A DNA stretch of 64,000 bases from Anodontia alba (Eukaryota > Mollusca > Bivalvia > Lucinida > Lucinidae): contig OZ024825.1 in assembly GCA_964016985.1 (NCBI GenBank), positions 34,564,057 through 34,628,056 of the forward strand, in the 5' to 3' direction. A program made the translations under genes and the position numbers. The notes beneath the pieces are model-generated. The model was not told the origin of the DNA and searched no databases. It saw nothing but the letters and a program-made list of their open reading frames with translations. Numbering within the stretch: position 1 is the stretch's first letter; the number at the start of each line of letters is the position of its first letter. Positions 7,268 through 21,445 of the stretch are shown here, piece after piece.

Positions 7268-8787
7268 AAAATTTATATAAGTATAGTCATGTTGTTTATT
7301 TTTTGACATTCCTTTATTATTATTATTACTAATAGTATTATTTAATATTCATATTTTTGTTCTATCTGTCTACTATGTCATTTCTCTAGTATGGTATTTT
7401 TTTGGTGGTTAAACTTCGCTATATACGTATAGATGCAGAAGAAAACATGAACAGCCTGATAAGACCGCGTTGATGTGATGCAGGGATGTGCAGGCTGATC
7501 TGGACCTTCGTTGTCCGCACATGCGAAAAGCACCATTTTCTCGCGACATGGCTCTAAGTTAGTCATTAAAATAGAAGGCGTTCATACTACTAAGGTCATG
7601 TGCCCGACAAACACCTGAACATGACATTGTGTTTCATGCCAACTGTGCATACGCTTTCAAATAATATAGAAGTAAAATTATTTAGTGCATATTTATAATA
7701 GTTAGATATATCTTATGGCACTATGTCTGCTGCAGTTTTGAATGGCATTTTTAGGATCAGATTCTGATAAAATGTGATGGTCCTGATTTGTTTGTGTCGA
7801 TGCACGCACTGATCTGGATATTCGCTGTTCGCAACAGGCATCTTTATCGCACGATGTGTCTCAAATAACGGAGTTAAAGGGAATAGATACATTGAGTAGA
7901 TTTTCCGCCATGTTGGACAAACGAGATAATTTTTGTGTCTTCCTGTTTGCTTTCCAATACACCAAACTATCTGAAAAAGGGACAACTCTAAAAGGAAAAT
8001 ATTTGCTTCCTAGGGGAGCACATTATTCCTTTAAGAGTTGCTCCGTTTTCCAAAGGGAGAGCAAACAATTTTAACAGAGTTGCCTACCCTGGAAGTGTCT
8101 CCCTTAAGTATAGATACTTGTAAAAGTTTCTGCGATTGGTTTTGTTAATTATGTCTTATGCCCTATTTTAACCATTAACATGTTGAAAATGTAATTGGCA
8201 GATGGCGGATGAGTGCTGTTTTTTTTTATTTTTTTCCCAGAAAATAAGTCTTGTCATTTCATTGGAAATGTCGTCAAAGGGCATAAATCAGTTGAAATGC
8301 CAAACTTGTTCTCTGAATGAACTGTGGCTTGGCATTGCATTTGAATTGTCGGTAGGAATATTTTAAGCATTCAATAATGTAGCAGACAACATTCTAAAAT
8401 ATACTTTTTTTCTGAGAAAATAACGCTCGACATTTTATGTGAATTGTTTGCTAGGCTAAAAATCTTCACCACAGCATTGTAAGGCAAAAGCATTAACTGC
8501 GGGCGTGCAGACTGTTCTGAACCTTCGTAGTCCGCATATGCGATGGTAGTGTTGCATACATGACGGAACATTTGAGTGTAGTTCCTGCTGACCTAGTTCA
8601 AACCTGCATTCTGTTTCACTCGTAAGAACGTTAAATAAATTAAATGTTCAATTAATGTATGGATGTGGTTCAGTTTTATCTACAACAATAATTCAGAGGG
8701 GTAATAATGCGTAAACAAACACGCTAGCTCCGCATGGCAGCAGTCAAATACATGTTGTCAAGTTTCTAAAATGCTAATTTTGTACAC

Positions 8788-8910
8788 GTCTACATGTCTG
8801 TCCGTATCGGGTGGAAACAAAGACCATTCACCTTTTCAATGAAGTTAAGCAACGCAAACCCGGTTAGCACCTGGATGGGTGAACGCCTTGCACTACCGGG
8901 TGCTGTAGAC
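8788..8910 (+). pseudogene. 5S rRNA-derived sequence, unit 2
   Basis: Variant 'cacctgg' with 'cgccttgcac'. Helix I ends intact. Confidence 0.75.
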
Positions 8911-9101
8911 ATTTTGTGCATTTGTTTTTATTTTTCTGTGCCTGCTCTGTTGGTTTTTTTCTCAGCAGTTTGTAACTCATAGCAATAATTGTGTTTCCAT
9001 ATGTTCAGCAGATGCCTTTTCCTATGAATTCCTTTCCTGCACATGGGCAGATAATATAAAACTTTGAAAAAAGTAGTACTTAGTCGGGGGATATGTATAG
9101 T

Positions 9102-9476
9102 CAGGGATGGATTCAGAGGGGGTTCGGGGCTTCAATCGAGCTCCCCGACCCACACCTTTGACTCAAACGTTCATTATGTCTGGAAATTTTGGGTAAATTT
9201 TGGATACCGATTTTACCCTAAATACTCACACCTCTCCTTTTACTTTTCCCCTTATACTTCTGTTCAAGAAGTCCATTTTACAACCTACGAGTATGAATGT
9301 ATGTAAAATTGCTGGATGAGTGGCAAACATTAAAGACCGTGATCCGACGCCTCTTTCTGTGGCATCTGATCCGGGTCTACGCTGTTTGCTCAGGCCTGTC
9401 GTTCCGAATACGTAGGGTAAGTACGGTAATTTGATCAAATCGAACCCCCTCAGAAGTAATTCTGGACCCGCCCATG
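9102..9476. mobile_element. hAT-like MITE, unit 2
   Basis: Same ends and flanking 'tatagt' as unit 1, so the insertion predates amplification. Confidence 0.65.
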
Positions 9477-11143
9477 TATAGTCCAATCAGTTGTTTTGAC
9501 CTCTTACAGAATCATCGGACACTTTACATAGAATATGTGAAAGGACAGCGAGGGCCATGCTCGAACAAACTGGATTTGCTTTGGGGATGCACAGGGAGAT
9601 CTGGACTTTCGTTTTTGGAAAAGTCCATTTTGTCACGACAAGGAACAAATGAAGTCGTTGCAATTTAAGGCGCTTATACGTCTTCTGCTTTGGTATTTTC
9701 AGGCATGTGTTAGAACTTTTTGAGTCATTTGCATCACATTCACCTCTTGTCTCAAAGGCTGCGAGTACTCCTCTGTTGGGGTAGAGTAGGTATTATGCTT
9801 GGTTCTTGGGAGTCGACAGTCGGTTCACACTTTGCCGCGCCTCTTCTGTACCGTCCGAACGTCTTACACGAACCTTTTAAATGTCTGAAACATGTTTAAT
9901 GGAAATCAAAAACTATTGTTATTACACTCTACATTGCATAGCTTATATGTCTATAAACACGGCAACATGTATTTAACCTGGGAACAATGATCAGCACGAT
10001 CTTCTCGTACTGTCTGTTCTAAGATACAGACCCATTATTTTTGATTGAAACATTTTCTTTGAAAAATCCATCGGTCTGTTCGTCCACATATTTTGAAGCT
10101 GCAAAACGTCACTTACACAAATACATACTTTCGGCTAGAAATGTCCATTCCATTCTCTTTGTTGCGTGATTCATTTATATGTGTGTTCATTGTGAAACTG
10201 TTGACAAATCATGGAGGAAACTCTTGCCAAGGCAAACTGTATATAAACGGAAGTATCAGCGCCTGCAAGAATAATTTTTAACAAATGAATGTCTAATTAT
10301 GTTAGTGTGTGCAGAGTTGCGGGCTTAATTGTTTCTACACTGGTAACACTGCATTGTGCATTATAAAAGTATATAAAATCCGGAGATATCATATCGAGAA
10401 CTTAAGCACACAAAGTGCGGTAATAAACTGTTGCATTGAGTAGAGCACGAGAATAACTGACTTATGGGTATTTCAGAACATTGTGAGCTGTGCATGCTTT
10501 ATATAAATATGATGACAAACACTTGAATTGGTTTCTAGATTAGAATTGTAGCTTTCTTGACTGCATCATGATTTGCTCTAATGAAAGAAATGCTACTACT
10601 GCATTTCTTCTAACCTCCACCAAGACACCCTTTTACATACGAAAAAAAAAAAGATGGAATAGTGACAAAAGACCCCCAACCCGGCCATAATAGAATAAAA
10701 ATAAAAATAAAAAAAAAGAAAGGGGAGAGAGAGGAACTAATTTAGCGAATTCTCCCTCGGAGAAATTCGCTTGATGAACGAGAGTAAAGATCCCGTTCAC
10801 TGACCGTCCAGACATCTCTGGACATAGCCTATAGAAATGACACGTAGTTAGTACAATGATCAAGTCTGAACACGATAAATATACATAAAATATTAAATTC
10901 AAATAGTGCCTCTGAAGCTCTGTGAGAGGATATCAACGCCCAATCATTAATGGCTTTGTTTCGCATAAAAAGAATTTTCCTAACGAAAAAAAAAAAAATC
11001 ATAAAATAATAAATGACATTCAGCTACAGCGTTAGAATAGAGCTTATTATTGTGTCTGATGGTCTCATTTCATTATAAACCAGCGGATTAGCTCCCTTTA
11101 GAAAACAGATATTTAAACAAATAATACTCCCAACGATTAGTGG

Positions 11144-11247
11144 GCCAAAATAGCCGAGAGGTTATGGATGTCCACTTAATAAAACAGTTGATCAAACTGG
11201 ACGCAGTGGTCAGACCCTTTCGGTATGAGTTCGAATCGTGGTCATGG
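11144..11247 (+). pseudogene. tRNA-like A/B-box element, unit 3
   Basis: A-box at 11151; no private change noticed. Confidence 0.5.
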
Positions 11248-12767
11248 AAAATTTATATAAGTATAGTCATGTTGTTTATTTTTTGACATTCCTTTATTAT
11301 TATTATTACTAATAGTATTATTTAATATTCATATTTTTGTTCTATCTGTCTACTATGTCATTTCTCTAGTATGGTATTTTTTTGGTGGTTAAACTTCGCT
11401 ATATACGTATAGATGCAGAAGAAAACATGAACAGCCTGATAAGACCGCGTTGATGTGATGCAGGGATGTGCAGGCTGATCTGGACCTTCGTTGTCCGCAC
11501 ATGCGAAAAGCACCATTTTCTCGCGACATGGCTCTAAGTTAGTCATTAAAATAGAAGGCGTTCATACTACTAAGGTCATGTGCCCGACAAACACCTGAAC
11601 ATGACATTGTGTTTCATGCCAACTGTGCATACGCTTTCAAATAATATAGAAGTAAAATTATTTAGTGCATATTTATAATAGTTAGATATATCTTATGGCA
11701 CTATGTCTGCTGCAGTTTTGAATGGCATTTTTAGGATCAGATTCTGATAAAATGTGATGGTCCTGATTTGTTTGTGTCGATGCACGCACTGATCTGGATA
11801 TTCGCTGTTCGCAACAGGCATCTTTATCGCACGATGTGTCTCAAATAACGGAGTTAAAGGGAATAGATACATTGAGTAGATTTTCCGCCATGTTGGACAA
11901 ACGAGATAATTTTTGTGTCTTCCTGTTTGCTTTCCAATACACCAAACTATCTGAAAAAGGGACAACTCTAAAAGGAAAATATTTGCTTCCTAGGGGAGCA
12001 CATTATTCCTTTAAGAGTTGCTCCGTTTTCCAAAGGGAGAGCAAACAATTTTAACAGAGTTGCCTACCCTGGAAGTGTCTCCCTTAAGTATAGATACTTG
12101 TAAAAGTTTCTGCGATTGGTTTTGTTAATTATGTCTTATGCCCTATTTTAACCATTAACATGTTGAAAATGTAATTGGCAGATGGCGGATGAGTGCTGTT
12201 TTTTTTTATTTTTTTCCCAGAAAATAAGTCTTGTCATTTCATTGGAAATGTCGTCAAAGGGCATAAATCAGTTGAAATGCCAAACTTGTTCTCTGAATGA
12301 ACTGTGGCTTGGCATTGCATTTGAATTGTCGGTAGGAATATTTTAAGCATTCAATAATGTAGCAGACAACATTCTAAAATATACTTTTTTTCTGAGAAAA
12401 TAACGCTCGACATTTTATGTGAATTGTTTGCTAGGCTAAAAATCTTCACCACAGCATTGTAAGGCAAAAGCATTAACTGCGGGCGTGCAGACTGTTCTGA
12501 ACCTTCGTAGTCCGCATATGCGATGGTAGTGTTGCATACATGACGGAACATTTGAGTGTAGTTCCTGCTGACCTAGTTCAAACCTGCATTCTGTTTCACT
12601 CGTAAGAACGTTAAATAAATTAAATGTTCAATTAATGTATGGATGTGGTTCAGTTTTATCTGCAACAATAATTCAGAGGGGTAATAATGCGTAAACAAAC
12701 ACGCTAGCTCCGCATGGCAGCAGTCAAATACATGTTGTCAAGTTTCTAAAATGCTAATTTTGTACAC

Positions 12768-12890
12768 GTCTACATGTCTGTCCGTATCGGGTGGAAACAA
12801 AGACCATTCACCTTTTCAATGAAGTTAAGCAACGCAAACCCGGTTAGCACCTGGATGGGTGAACGCCTTGCACTACCGGGTGCTGTAGAC
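12768..12890 (+). pseudogene. 5S rRNA-derived sequence, unit 3
   Basis: Variant 'cacctgg' with 'cgccttgcac', as in units 2, 7, 8 and 15. Confidence 0.75.
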
Positions 12891-13081
12891 ATTTTGTGCA
12901 TTTGTTTTTATTTTTCTGTGCCTGCTCTGTTGGTTTTTTTCTCAGCAGTTTGTAACTCATAGCAATAATTGTGTTTCCATATGTTCAGCAGATGCCTTTT
13001 CCTATGAATTCCTTTCCTGCACATGGGCAGATAATATAAAACTTTGAAAAAAGTAGTACTTAGTCGGGGGATATGTATAGT

Positions 13082-13456
13082 CAGGGATGGATTCAGAGGG
13101 GGTTCGGGGCTTCAATCGAGCTCCCCGACCCACACCTTTGACTCAAACGTTCATTATGTCTGGAAATTTTGGGTAAATTTTGGATACCGATTTTACCCTA
13201 AATACTCACACCTCTCCTTTTACTTTTCCCCTTATACTTCTGTTCAAGAAGTCCATTTTACAACCTACGAGTATGAATGTATGTAAAATTGCTGGATGAG
13301 TGGCAAACATTAAAGACCGTGATCCGACGCCTCTTTCTGTGGCATCTGATCCGGGTCTACGCTGTTTGCTCAGGCCTGTCGTTCCGAATACGTAGGGTAA
13401 GTACGGTAATTTGATCAAATCGAACCCCCTCAGAAGTAATTCTGGACCCGCCCATG
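13082..13456. mobile_element. hAT-like MITE, unit 3
   Basis: Ends and flanks as in unit 1. Confidence 0.65.
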
Positions 13457-15123
13457 TATAGTCCAATCAGTTGTTTTGACCTCTTACAGAATCATCGGAC
13501 ACTTTACATAGAATATGTGAAAGGACAGCGAGGGCCATCCTCGAACAAACTGGATTTGCTTTGGGGATGCACAGGGAGATCTGGACTTTCGTTTTTGGAA
13601 AAGTCCATTTTGTCACGACAAGGAACAAATGAAGTCGTTGCAATTTAAGGCGCTTATACGTCTTCTGCTTTGGTATTTTCAGGCATGTGTTAGAACTTTT
13701 TGAGTCATTTGCATCACATTCACCTCTTGTCTCAAAGGCTGCGAGTACTCCTCTGTTGGGGTAGAGTAGGTATTATGCTTGGTTCTTGGGAGTCGACAGT
13801 CGGTTCACACTTTGCCGCGCCTCTTCTGTACCGTCCGAACGTCTTACACGAACCTTTTAAATGTCTGAAACATGTTTAATGGAAATCAAAAACTATTGTT
13901 ATTACACTCTACATTGCATAGCTTATATGTCTATAAGCACGGCAACATGTATTTAACCTGGGAACAATGATCAGCACGATCTTCTCGTACTGTCTGTTCT
14001 AAGATACAGACCCATTACTTTTTGATTGAAACATTTTCTTTGAAAAATCCATCGGTCTGTTCGTCCACATATTTTGAAGCTGCAAAACGTCACTTACACA
14101 AATACATACTTTCGGCTAGAAATGTCCATTCCATTCTCTTTGTTGCGTGATTCATTTATATGTGTGTTCATTGTGAAACTGTTGACAAATCATGGAGGAA
14201 ACTCTTGCCAAGGCAAACTGTATATAAACGGAAGTATCAGCGCCTGCAAGAATAATTTTTAACAAATGAATGTCTAATTATGTTAGTGTGTGCAGAGTTG
14301 CGGGCTTAATTGTTTCTACACTGGTAACACTGCATTGTGCATTATAAAAGTATATAAAATCCGGAGATATCATATCGAGAACTTAAGCACACAAAGTGCG
14401 GTAATAAACTGTTGCATTGAGTAGAGCACGAGAATAACTGACTTATGGGTATTTCAGAACATTGTGAGCTGTGCATGCTTTATATAAATATGATGACAAA
14501 CACTTGAATTGGTTTCTAGATTAGAATTGTAGCTTTCTTGACTGCATCATGATTTGCTCTAATGAAAGAAATGCTACTACTGCATTTCTTCTAACCTCCA
14601 CCAAGACACCCTTTTACATACGAAAAAAAAAAGATGGAATAGTGACAAAAGACCCCCAACCCGGCCATAATAGAATAAAAATAAAAATAAAAAAAAAGAA
14701 AGGGGAGAGAGAGGAACTAATTTAGCGAATTCTCCCTCGGAGAAATTCGCTTGATGAACGAGAGTAAAGATCCCGTTCACTGACCGTCCAGACATCTCTG
14801 GACATAGCCTATAGAAATGACACGTAGTTAGTACAATGATCAAGTCTGAACACGATAAATATACATAAAATATTAAATTCAAATAGTGCCTCTGAAGCTC
14901 TGTGAGAGGATATCAACGCCCAATCATTAATGGCTTTGTTTCGCATAAAAAGAATTTTTCTAACGAAAAAAAAAAAAATCATAAAATAATAAATGACATT
15001 CAGCTACAGCGTTAGAATAGAGCTTATTATTGTGTCTGATGGTCTCATTTCATTATAAACCAGCGGATTAGCTCCCTTTAGAAAACAGATATTTAAACAA
15101 ATAATACTCCCAACGATTAGTGG

Positions 15124-15227
15124 GCCAAAATAGCCGAGAGGTTATGGATGTCCACTTAATAAAACAGTTGATCAAACTGGACGCAGTGGTCAGACCCTTT
15201 CGGTATGAGTTCGAATCGTGGTCATGG
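15124..15227 (+). pseudogene. tRNA-like A/B-box element, unit 4
   Basis: A-box at 15131; majority sequence. Confidence 0.5.
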
Positions 15228-16756
15228 AAAATTTATATAAGTATAGTCATGTTGTTTATTTTTTGACATTCCTTTATTATTATTATTACTAATAGTATTA
15301 TTTAATATTCATATTTTTGTTCTATCTGTCTACTATGTCATTTCTCTAGTATGGTATTTTTTTGGTGGTTAAACTTCGCTATATACGTATAGATGCAGAA
15401 GAAAACATGAACAGACAGCAACAGCCTGATAAGACCGCGTTGATGTGATGCAGGGATGTGCAGGCTGATCTGGACCTTCGTTGTCCGCACATGCGAAAAG
15501 CACCATTTTCTCGCGACATGGCTCTAAGTTAGTCATTAAAATAGAAGTCGTTGATACTACTGAGGTCATGTGCCCGACAAACACCTGAACATGACATTGT
15601 GTTTCATGCCAACTGTGCATACGCTTTCAAATAATATAGAAGTAAAATTATTTAGTGCATATTTATAATAGTTAGATATATCTTATGGCACTATGTCCGC
15701 TGTAGTTTTGAATGGCATTTTTAGGATCAGATTCTGATAAAATGTGATGGTCCTGATTTGTTTGTGTCGATGCACGCACTGATCTGGATATTCGCTGTTC
15801 GCAACAGGCATCTTTATCGCACGATGTGTCTCAAATAACGGAGTTAAAGGGAATAGATACATTGAGTAGATTTTCCGCCATGTTGGACAAACGAGATAAC
15901 TTTTGTGTCTTCCTGTTTGCTTTCCAATACACCAAACTATCTGAAAAAGGGACAACTCTAAAAGGAAAATATTTGCTTCCTAGGGGAGCACATTATTCCT
16001 TTAAGAGTTGCTCCGTTTTCCAAAGGGAGAGCAAACAATTTTAACAGAGTTGCCTACCCTGGAAGTGTCTCCCTTAAGTATAGATACTTGTAAAAGTTTC
16101 TGCGATTGGTTTTGTTAATTATGTCTTATGCCCTATTTTAACCATTAACATGTTGAAAATGTAATTGGCAGATGGCGGATGAGTGCTGTTTTTTTTATTT
16201 TTTTCCCAGAAAATAAGTCTTGTCATTTCATTGGAAATGTCGTCAAAGGGCATAAATCAGTTGAAATGCCAAACTTGTTCTCTGAATGAACTGTGGCTTG
16301 GCATTGCATTTGAATTGTCGGTAGGAATATTTTAAGCATTCAATAATGTAGCAGACAACATTCTAAAATATACTTTTTTTCTGAGAAAATAACGCTCGAC
16401 ATTTTATGTGAATTGTTTGCTAGGCTAAAAATCTTCACCACAGCATTGTAAGGCAAAAGCATTAACTGCGGGCGTGCAGACTGTTCTGAACCTTCGTAGT
16501 CCGCATATGCGATGGTAGTGTTGCATACATGACGGAACATTTGAGTGTAGTTCCTGCTGACCTAGTTCAAACCTGCATTCTGTTTCACTCGTAAGAACGT
16601 TAAATAAATTAAATGTTCAATTAATGTATGGATGTGGTTCAGTTTTATCTACAACAATAATTCAGAGGGGTAATAATGCGTAAACAAACACGCTAGCTCC
16701 GCATGGCAGCAGTCAAATACATGTTGTCAAGTTTCTAAAATGCTAATTTTGTACAC

Positions 16757-16879
16757 GTCTACATGTCTGTCCGTATCGGGTGGAAACAAAGACCATTCAC
16801 CTTTTCAATGAAGTTAAGCAACGCAAACCCGGTTAGCACCTGGATGGGTGAACGCCTTACACTACCGGGTGCTGTAGAC
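16757..16879 (+). pseudogene. 5S rRNA-derived sequence, unit 4
   Basis: Variant 'cacctgg' with 'cgccttacac'. Confidence 0.75.
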
Positions 16880-17070
16880 ATTTTGTGCATTTGTTTTTAT
16901 TTTTCTGTGCCTGCTCTGTTGGTTTTTTTCTCAGCAGTTTGTAACTCATAGCAATAATTGTGTTTCCATATGTTCAGCAGATGCCTTTTCCTATGAATTC
17001 CTTTCCTGCACATGGGCAGATAATATAAAACTTTGAAAAAAGTAGTACTTAGTCGGGGGATATGTATAGT

Positions 17071-17445
17071 CAGGGATGGATTCAGAGGGGGTTCGGGGCT
17101 TCAATCGAGCTCCCCGACCCACACCTTTGACTCAAACGTTCATTATGTCTGGAAATTTTGGGTAAATTTTGGATACCGATTTTACCCTAAATACTCACAC
17201 CTCTCCTTTTACTTTTCCCCTTATACTTCTGTTCAAGAAGTCCATTTTACAACCTACGAGTATGAATGTATGTAAAATTGCTGGATGAGTGGCAAACATT
17301 AAAGACCGTGATCCGACGCCTCTTTCTGTGGCATCTGATCCGGGTCTACGCTGTTTGCTCAGGCCTGTCGTTCCGAATACGTAGGGTAAGTACGGTAATT
17401 TGATCAAATCGAACCCCCTCAGAAGTAATTCTGGACCCGCCCATG
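17071..17445. mobile_element. hAT-like MITE, unit 4
   Basis: Ends and flanks as in unit 1. Confidence 0.65.
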
Positions 17446-19111
17446 TATAGTCCAATCAGTTGTTTTGACCTCTTACAGAATCATCGGACACTTTACATAG
17501 AATATGTGAAAGGACAGCGAGGGCCATCCTCGAACAAACTGGATTTGCTTTGGGGATGCACAGGGAGATCTGGACTTTCGTTTTTGGAAAAGTCCATTTT
17601 GTCACGACAAGGAACAAATGAAGTCGTTGCAATTTAAGGCGCTTATACGTCTTCTGCTTTGGTATTTTCAGGCATGTGTTAGAACTTTTTGAGTCATTTG
17701 CATCACATTCACCTCTTGTCTCAAAGGCTGCGAGTACTCCTCTGTTGGGGTAGAGTAGGTATTATGCTTGGTTCTTGGGAGTCGACAGTCGGTTCACACT
17801 TTGCCGCGCCTCTTCTGTACCGTCCGAACGTCTTACACGAACCTTTTAAATGTCTGAAACATGTTTAATGGAAATCAAAAACTATTGTTATTACACTCTA
17901 CATTGCATAGCTTATATGTCTATAAGCACGGCAACATGTATTTAACCTGGGAACAATGATCAGCACGATCTTCTCGTACTGTCTGTTCTAAGATACAGAC
18001 CCATTATTTTTGATTGAAACATTTTCTTTGAAAAATCCATCGGTCTGTTCGTCCACATATTTTGAAGCTGCAAAACGTCACTTACACAAATACATACTTT
18101 CGGCTAGAAATGTCCATTCCATTCTCTTTGTTGCGTGATTCATTTATATGTGTGTTCATTGTGAAACTGTTGACAAATCATGGAGGAAACTCTTGCCAAG
18201 GCAAACTGTATATAAACGGAAGTATCAGCGCCTGCAAGAATAATTTTTAACAAATGAATGTCTAATTATGTTAGTGTGTGCAGAGTTGCGGGCTTAATTG
18301 TTTCTACACTGGTAACACTGCATTGTGCATTATAAAAGTATATAAAATCCGGAGATATCATATCGAGAACTTAAGCACACAAAGTGCGGTAATAAACTGT
18401 TGCATTGAGTAGAGCACGAGAATAACTGACTTATGGGTATTTCAGAACATTGTGAGCTGTGCATGCTTTATATAAATATGATGACAAACACTTGAATTGG
18501 TTTCTAGATTAGAATTGTAGCTTTCTTGACTGCATCATGATTTGCTCTAATGAAAGAAATGCTACTACTGCATTTCTTCTAACCTCCACCAAGACACCCT
18601 TTTACATACGAAAAAAAAAAGATGGAATAGTGACAAAAGACCCCCAACCCGGCCATAATAGAATAAAAATAAAAATAAAAAAAAAGAAAGGGGAGAGAGA
18701 GGAACTAATTTAGCGAATTCTCCCTCGGAGAAATTCGCTTGATGAACGAGAGTAAAGATCCCGTTCACTGACCGTCCAGACATCTCTGGACATAGCCTAT
18801 AGAAATGACACGTAGTTAGTACAATGATCAAGTCTGAACACGATAAATATACATAAAATATTAAATTCAAATAGTGCCTCTGAAGCTCTGTGAGAGGATA
18901 TCAACGCCCAATCATTAATGGCTTTGTTTCGCATAAAAAGAATTTTTCTAACGAAAAAAAAAAAAATCATAAAATAATAAATGACATTCAGCTACAGCGT
19001 TAGAATAGAGCTTATTATTGTGTCTGATGGTCTCATTTCATTATAAACCAGCGGATTAGCTCCCTTTAGAAAACAGATATTTAAACAAATAATACTCCCA
19101 ACGATTAGTGG

Positions 19112-19215
19112 GCCAAAATAGCCGAGAGGTTATGGATGTCCACTTAATAAAACAGTTGATCAAACTGGACGCAGTGGTCAGACCCTTTCGGTATGAGTTC
19201 GAATCGTGGTCATGG
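19112..19215 (+). pseudogene. tRNA-like A/B-box element, unit 5
   Basis: A-box at 19119; majority sequence. Confidence 0.5.
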
Positions 19216-20744
19216 AAAATTTATATAAGTATAGTCATGTTGTTTATTTTTTGACATTCCTTTATTATTATTATTACTAATAGTATTATTTAATATTCAT
19301 ATTTTTGTTCTATCTGTCTACTATGTCATTTCTCTAGTATGGTATTTTTTTGGTGGTTAAACTTCGCTATATACGTATAGATGCAGAAGAAAACATGAAC
19401 AGACAGCAACAGCCTGATAAGACCGCGTTGATGTGATGCAGGGATGTGCAGGCTGATCTGGACCTTCGTTGTCCGCACATGCGAAAAGCACCATTTTCTC
19501 GCGACATGGCTCTAAGTTAGTCATTAAAATAGAAGTCGTTGATACTACTGAGGTCATGTGCCCGACAAACACCTGAACATGACATTGTGTTTCATGCCAA
19601 CTGTGCATACGCTTTCAAATAATATAGAAGTAAAATTATTTAGTGCATATTTATAATAGTTAGATATATCTTATGGCACTATGTCCGCTGTAGTTTTGAA
19701 TGGCATTTTTAGGATCAGATTCTGATAAAATGTGATGGTCCTGATTTGTTTGTGTCGATGCACGCACTGATCTGGATATTCGCTGTTCGCAACAGGCATC
19801 TTTATCGCACGATGTGTCTCAAATAACGGAGTTAAAGGGAATAGATACATTGAGTAGATTTTCCGCCATGTTGGACAAACGAGATAACTTTTGTGTCTTC
19901 CTGTTTGCTTTCCAATACACCAAACTATCTGAAAAAGGGACAACTCTAAAAGGAAAATATTTGCTTCCTAGGGGAGCACATTATTCCTTTAAGAGTTGCT
20001 CCGTTTTCCAAAGGGAGAGCAAACAATTTTAACAGAGTTGCCTACCCTGGAAGTGTCTCCCTTAAGTATAGATACTTGTAAAAGTTTCTGCGATTGGTTT
20101 TGTTAATTATGTCTTATGCCCTATTTTAACCATTAACATGTTGAAAATGTAATTGGCAGATGGCGGATGAGTGCTGTTTTTTTTATTTTTTTCCCAGAAA
20201 ATAAGTCTTGTCATTTCATTGGAAATGTCGTCAAAGGGCATAAATCAGTTGAAATGCCAAACTTGTTCTCTGAATGAACTGTGGCTTGGCATTGCATTTG
20301 AATTGTCGGTAGGAATATTTTAAGCATTCAATAATGTAGCAGACAACATTCTAAAATATACTTTTTTTCTGAGAAAATAACGCTCGACATTTTATGTGAA
20401 TTGTTTGCTAGGCTAAAAATCTTCACCACAGCATTGTAAGGCAAAAGCATTAACTGCGGGCGTGCAGACTGTTCTGAACCTTCGTAGTCCGCATATGCGA
20501 TGGTAGTGTTGCATACATGACGGAACATTTGAGTGTAGTTCCTGCTGACCTAGTTCAAACCTGCATTCTGTTTCACTCGTAAGAACGTTAAATAAATTAA
20601 ATGTTCAATTAATGTATGGATGTGGTTCAGTTTTATCTACAACAATAATTCAGAGGGGTAATAATGCGTAAACAAACACGCTAGCTCCGCATGGCAGCAG
20701 TCAAATACATGTTGTCAAGTTTCTAAAATGCTAATTTTGTACAC

Positions 20745-20867
20745 GTCTACATGTCTGTCCGTATCGGGTGGAAACAAAGACCATTCACCTTTTCAATGAA
20801 GTTAAGCAACGCAAACCCGGTTAGCACCTGGATGGGTGAACGCCTTACACTACCGGGTGCTGTAGAC
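20745..20867 (+). pseudogene. 5S rRNA-derived sequence, unit 5
   Basis: Variant 'cacctgg' with 'cgccttacac'. Confidence 0.75.
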
Positions 20868-21070
20868 ATTTTGTGCATTTGTTTTTATTTTTCTGTGCCT
20901 GCTCTGTTGGTTTTTTTCTCAGCAGTTTGTAACTCATAGCAATAATTGTGTTTCCATATGTTCAGCAGATGCCTTTTCCTATGACATGACTCGGATATTC
21001 CTTTCCTGCACATGGGCAGATAATATAAAACTTTGAAAAAAGTAGTACTTAGTCGGGGGATATGTATAGT

Positions 21071-21445
21071 CAGGGATGGATTCAGAGGGGGTTCGGGGCT
21101 TCAATCGAGCTCCCCGACCCACACCTTTGACTCAAACGTTCATTATGTCTGGAAATTTTGGGTAAATTTTGGATACCGATTTTACCCTAAATACTCACAC
21201 CTCTCCTTTTACTTTTCCCCTTATACTTCTGTTCAAGAAGTCCATTTTACAACCTACGAGTATGAATGTATGTAAAATTGCTGGATGAGTGGCAAACATT
21301 AAAGACCGTGATCCGACGCCTCTTTCTGTGGCATCTGATCCGGGTCTACGCTGTTTGCTCAGGCCTGTCGTTCCGAATACGTAGGGTAAGTACGGTAATT
21401 TGATCAAATCGAACCCCCTCAGAAGTAATTCTGGACCCGCCCATG
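21071..21445. mobile_element. hAT-like MITE, unit 5
   Basis: Ends and flanks as in unit 1. Confidence 0.65.

Larger units (their letters stand above)
6431..10407. repeat. 4-kb unit 2
   Basis: Lacks the 10-bp 'acagcaacag' insertion and the 12-bp 'catgactcggat' segment. Carries 'cttgcac' in the 5S-like sequence and 'ccatgctcg' after the MITE. Confidence 0.95.
10408..14388. repeat. 4-kb unit 3
   Basis: Lacks both diagnostic indels and has 'ccatcctcg' and 'tataagcac'. Private changes: 'tctgcaacaata' (12661) and an extra base in 'cattactttttg' (near 14015). Closest counterpart is unit 8. Confidence 0.95.
14389..18376. repeat. 4-kb unit 4 (recombinant type)
   Basis: First copy with the 10-bp 'acagcaacag' insertion (near 15411). 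It lacks the 12-bp segment yet has 'cttacac' in the 5S-like part, a combination not seen elsewhere, so a recombination or conversion endpoint lies between about 16858 and 16995. It also has 'ccatcctcg'. Confidence 0.95.
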
